Origin: an uncultured Propionibacteriaceae bacterium
GTDB taxonomy: Bacteria; Actinomycetota; Actinomycetes; Propionibacteriales; Propionibacteriaceae
Assembly (NCBI GenBank): GCA_937859105.1
Contig: CALMAD010000073.1
Location: 1-5,375 of the forward strand
Direction: 5' to 3'
DNA length: 5,375 bases
Shown piece after piece: positions 4,170 to 5,375 of the stretch (position 1 is the first letter of the stretch; each line of letters begins with the position of its first letter). The position numbers and the translations under genes are program-made. Under the pieces are notes generated by a model, which saw only the letters and a list, made by a program, of their open reading frames with translations, ran no database searches and was not told the origin of the DNA.

Positions 4170-5375
4170 TCAGCCCTCGGTCGCCGGAGACTCGGCGGGC
4201 GCGGAACCCTCGTGCGTCTCCGAGCGGTGCGAGCGCCCGCGGCCGCCACGGCGGCGACGGCGACGCTTGTGGCCCTCGCCCGAGCCGTCGCCGTGCTCGC
4301 GCGTGCCGGACGCCTCGCCCGACCCGTCGTGCGTGTCCTTCGGGCCGCCCTGATCGGACTCCTCGGATTTCTTGGGCTTCTCGGCCGACCGGACGCCGTC
4401 GGCGTCCTGCGGTTGACCGTTGCGCAGGCGACGGCGCTGCCGGTTCGACGCGGGACGCGGCTCGCGCTTGCGTTCGCGCTCCTTGCGCTCCTTGCGCTCG
4501 ACGGGGGCCGGATCCTTCAGCCGGCCCCGCGTGCCCTCGGGGATGCCGAGGTCGGTGAACAGGTGCGGGGAGGTGGAGTAGGTCTCGACGGGGGTGTCGA
4601 AATCCTGCTGCAGGGCCTTGTTGATGACCTTCCAGCGGGTCACGTCGGACCAGTCGACCAGCGTGACCGCGATGCCCTTCGCGCCCGCGCGGCCCGTGCG
4701 GCCGATGCGGTGCACGTACGTCTTCTCGTCGTCAGGGCACTCATAGTTCACGACGTGGGTGATGTCGGCGACGTCGATGCCGCGGGCGGCGACGTCGGTC
4801 GCGACGAGGCATTGCACCTTGTCGTCGCGGAATCGCTTGAGCGCCTTCTCGCGCAGCGCCTGCGACAGGTCGCCGTGGATGGAGGTGGCGCTGAAGCCGC
4901 GCTCCTCGAGGTCGTCGGCGAGCCGCTGGGCCGCGCGCTTGGTGCGCGTGAAGACCATCATCTTGCCGGCGCCCTCGGCCTGCAGGATGCGGGCGACGAT
5001 CTCCGGCTTGTCGAGGTCGTGCGCCTGGTAGATGAACTGCGTCGTGTCGGGGACGGTCATCTTCGCGTCCTGCGACTCGGCGCGGATGTTCACCGGCTGG
5101 TTCAGGTGCATGCGCGCCAGGCCGACGATCGCGGCCGGCATCGTCGCCGAGAACAGCAGCGTCTGCCGGGACGACGGCGTCTTCCCGATCAGCCGCTCGA
5201 CGTCGGGCAGGAAGCCCATGTCGAGCATCTCGTCGGCCTCGTCGAGCACGAGCACCCGGACGTGGCTGAGGTCGAGGTCGCGGCGGTTCACCAGGTCCAG
5301 CAGGCGTCCGGGGGTGCCGACGACCACGTCGACGCCCTCGGCGAGGGCGTCCAACTGCGGCTCGTAGCCGACGCC
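4170..5375 (-). CDS. DEAD-box ATP-dependent RNA helicase, C-terminal part (start outside window)
   Basis: The visible 401 residues run in frame from the right edge (GVGYEPQ...) to TGA at 4172-4170; the N-terminus, with the Q motif and Walker A, is missing. Helicase motifs in order are TPGR (21-24), DEAD (45-48), SAT (76-78), then in the second RecA domain MVFTRTK, HGDLSQ, VATDVAARGIDVADITHVVNY and the arginine-finger motif YVHRIGRTGRAG. These are all the motifs expected of an active RhlE/CsdA-type enzyme that unwinds short RNA duplexes in ribosome assembly or RNA decay. A tail of about 120 residues follows from roughly residue 280. It has no aromatic core, alternates Lys/Arg/Glu (RKERKERERKR), then Asp/Glu/Gly/Ser-rich sequence, then a second basic patch with six consecutive arginines. 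It is probably disordered and RNA-binding. The TTG at 5354 is internal, not a start. The exact paralogue cannot be assigned. Confidence 0.95.
   Translation of the reverse strand, partial: GVGYEPQLDALAEGVDVVVGTPGRLLDLVNRRDLDLSHVRVLVLDEADEMLDMGFLPDVERLIGKTPSSRQTLLFSATMPAAIVGLARMHLNQPVNIRAESQDAKMTVPDTTQFIYQAHDLDKPEIVARILQAEGAGKMMVFTRTKRAAQRLADDLEERGFSATSIHGDLSQALREKALKRFRDDKVQCLVATDVAARGIDVADITHVVNYECPDDEKTYVHRIGRTGRAGAKGIAVTLVDWSDVTRWKVINKALQQDFDTPVETYSTSPHLFTDLGIPEGTRGRLKDPAPVERKERKERERKREPRPASNRQRRRLRNGQPQDADGVRSAEKPKKSEESDQGGPKDTHDGSGEASGTREHGDGSGEGHKRRRRRRGGRGRSHRSETHEGSAPAESPATEG
4482..4499 (-). repeat. Tandem 9-bp repeat within the helicase tail
   Basis: CTTGCGCTC occurs twice in tandem (4482-4490 and 4491-4499), with a decayed copy to the left. 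On the coding strand it encodes the repeating Glu-Arg-Lys units of the basic tail. The length is a multiple of three, so copy-number changes would alter tail length without breaking the frame. Confidence 0.6.

Overview
The window reads as chromosomal DNA from a high-GC Gram-positive actinobacterium. Four things point there: strongly GC-biased third codon positions, TAnnnT-type -10 elements placed 6-7 bases before start codons, a mycothiol-dependent formaldehyde dehydrogenase (mycothiol is the actinobacterial low-molecular-weight thiol), and a tryptophanyl-tRNA synthetase preceded by a peptide-coding attenuator. The genus cannot be fixed from the sequence alone.

Layout, left to right. (1) Positions 1-251, minus strand: the N-terminal part of a small exported protein of unknown function. 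It has a clear signal peptide but no normal start codon; AAG sits exactly where ATG would be expected. (2) Positions 252-465: a divergent regulatory region with a 10-bp palindrome and a direct repeat. (3) Positions 454-586, plus strand: a -10 box, a 13-residue leader peptide with tandem Trp codons, and a four-segment attenuator ending in a 10-bp terminator hairpin. (4) Positions 587-1735: trpS. (5) Positions 1736-1919: intergenic, with three hairpins. (6) Positions 1920-2291: a small three-helix membrane protein. (7) Positions 2314-2348: a perfect 16-bp hairpin separating convergent genes. (8) Positions 2359-4052, minus strand: a two-gene operon of S-(hydroxymethyl)mycothiol dehydrogenase followed by a metallo-beta-lactamase-fold hydrolase, with overlapping stop and start codons and its own likely promoter. 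(9) Positions 4170-5375, minus strand: the C-terminal 401 residues of a DEAD-box RNA helicase with a long charged tail, cut by the right edge.

The most interesting system is the trpS control region. Leader peptide MQIRGWWRRPGGC ends just before four RNA segments (488-493, 495-501, 528-534, 538-544). Segments 1 and 3 share GCCGTC and segments 2 and 4 share AGGCGGC, so the pause, antiterminator and terminator hairpins are mutually exclusive. Stalling at the two Trp codons should therefore switch trpS on when charged tRNA-Trp is scarce. The synthetase has Gln where the indolmycin-sensitive Bacillus enzyme has His43. This suggests an auxiliary, inhibitor-tolerant, inducible TrpRS like the one described in Streptomyces. 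The mycothiol pair forms a formaldehyde-detoxification unit.
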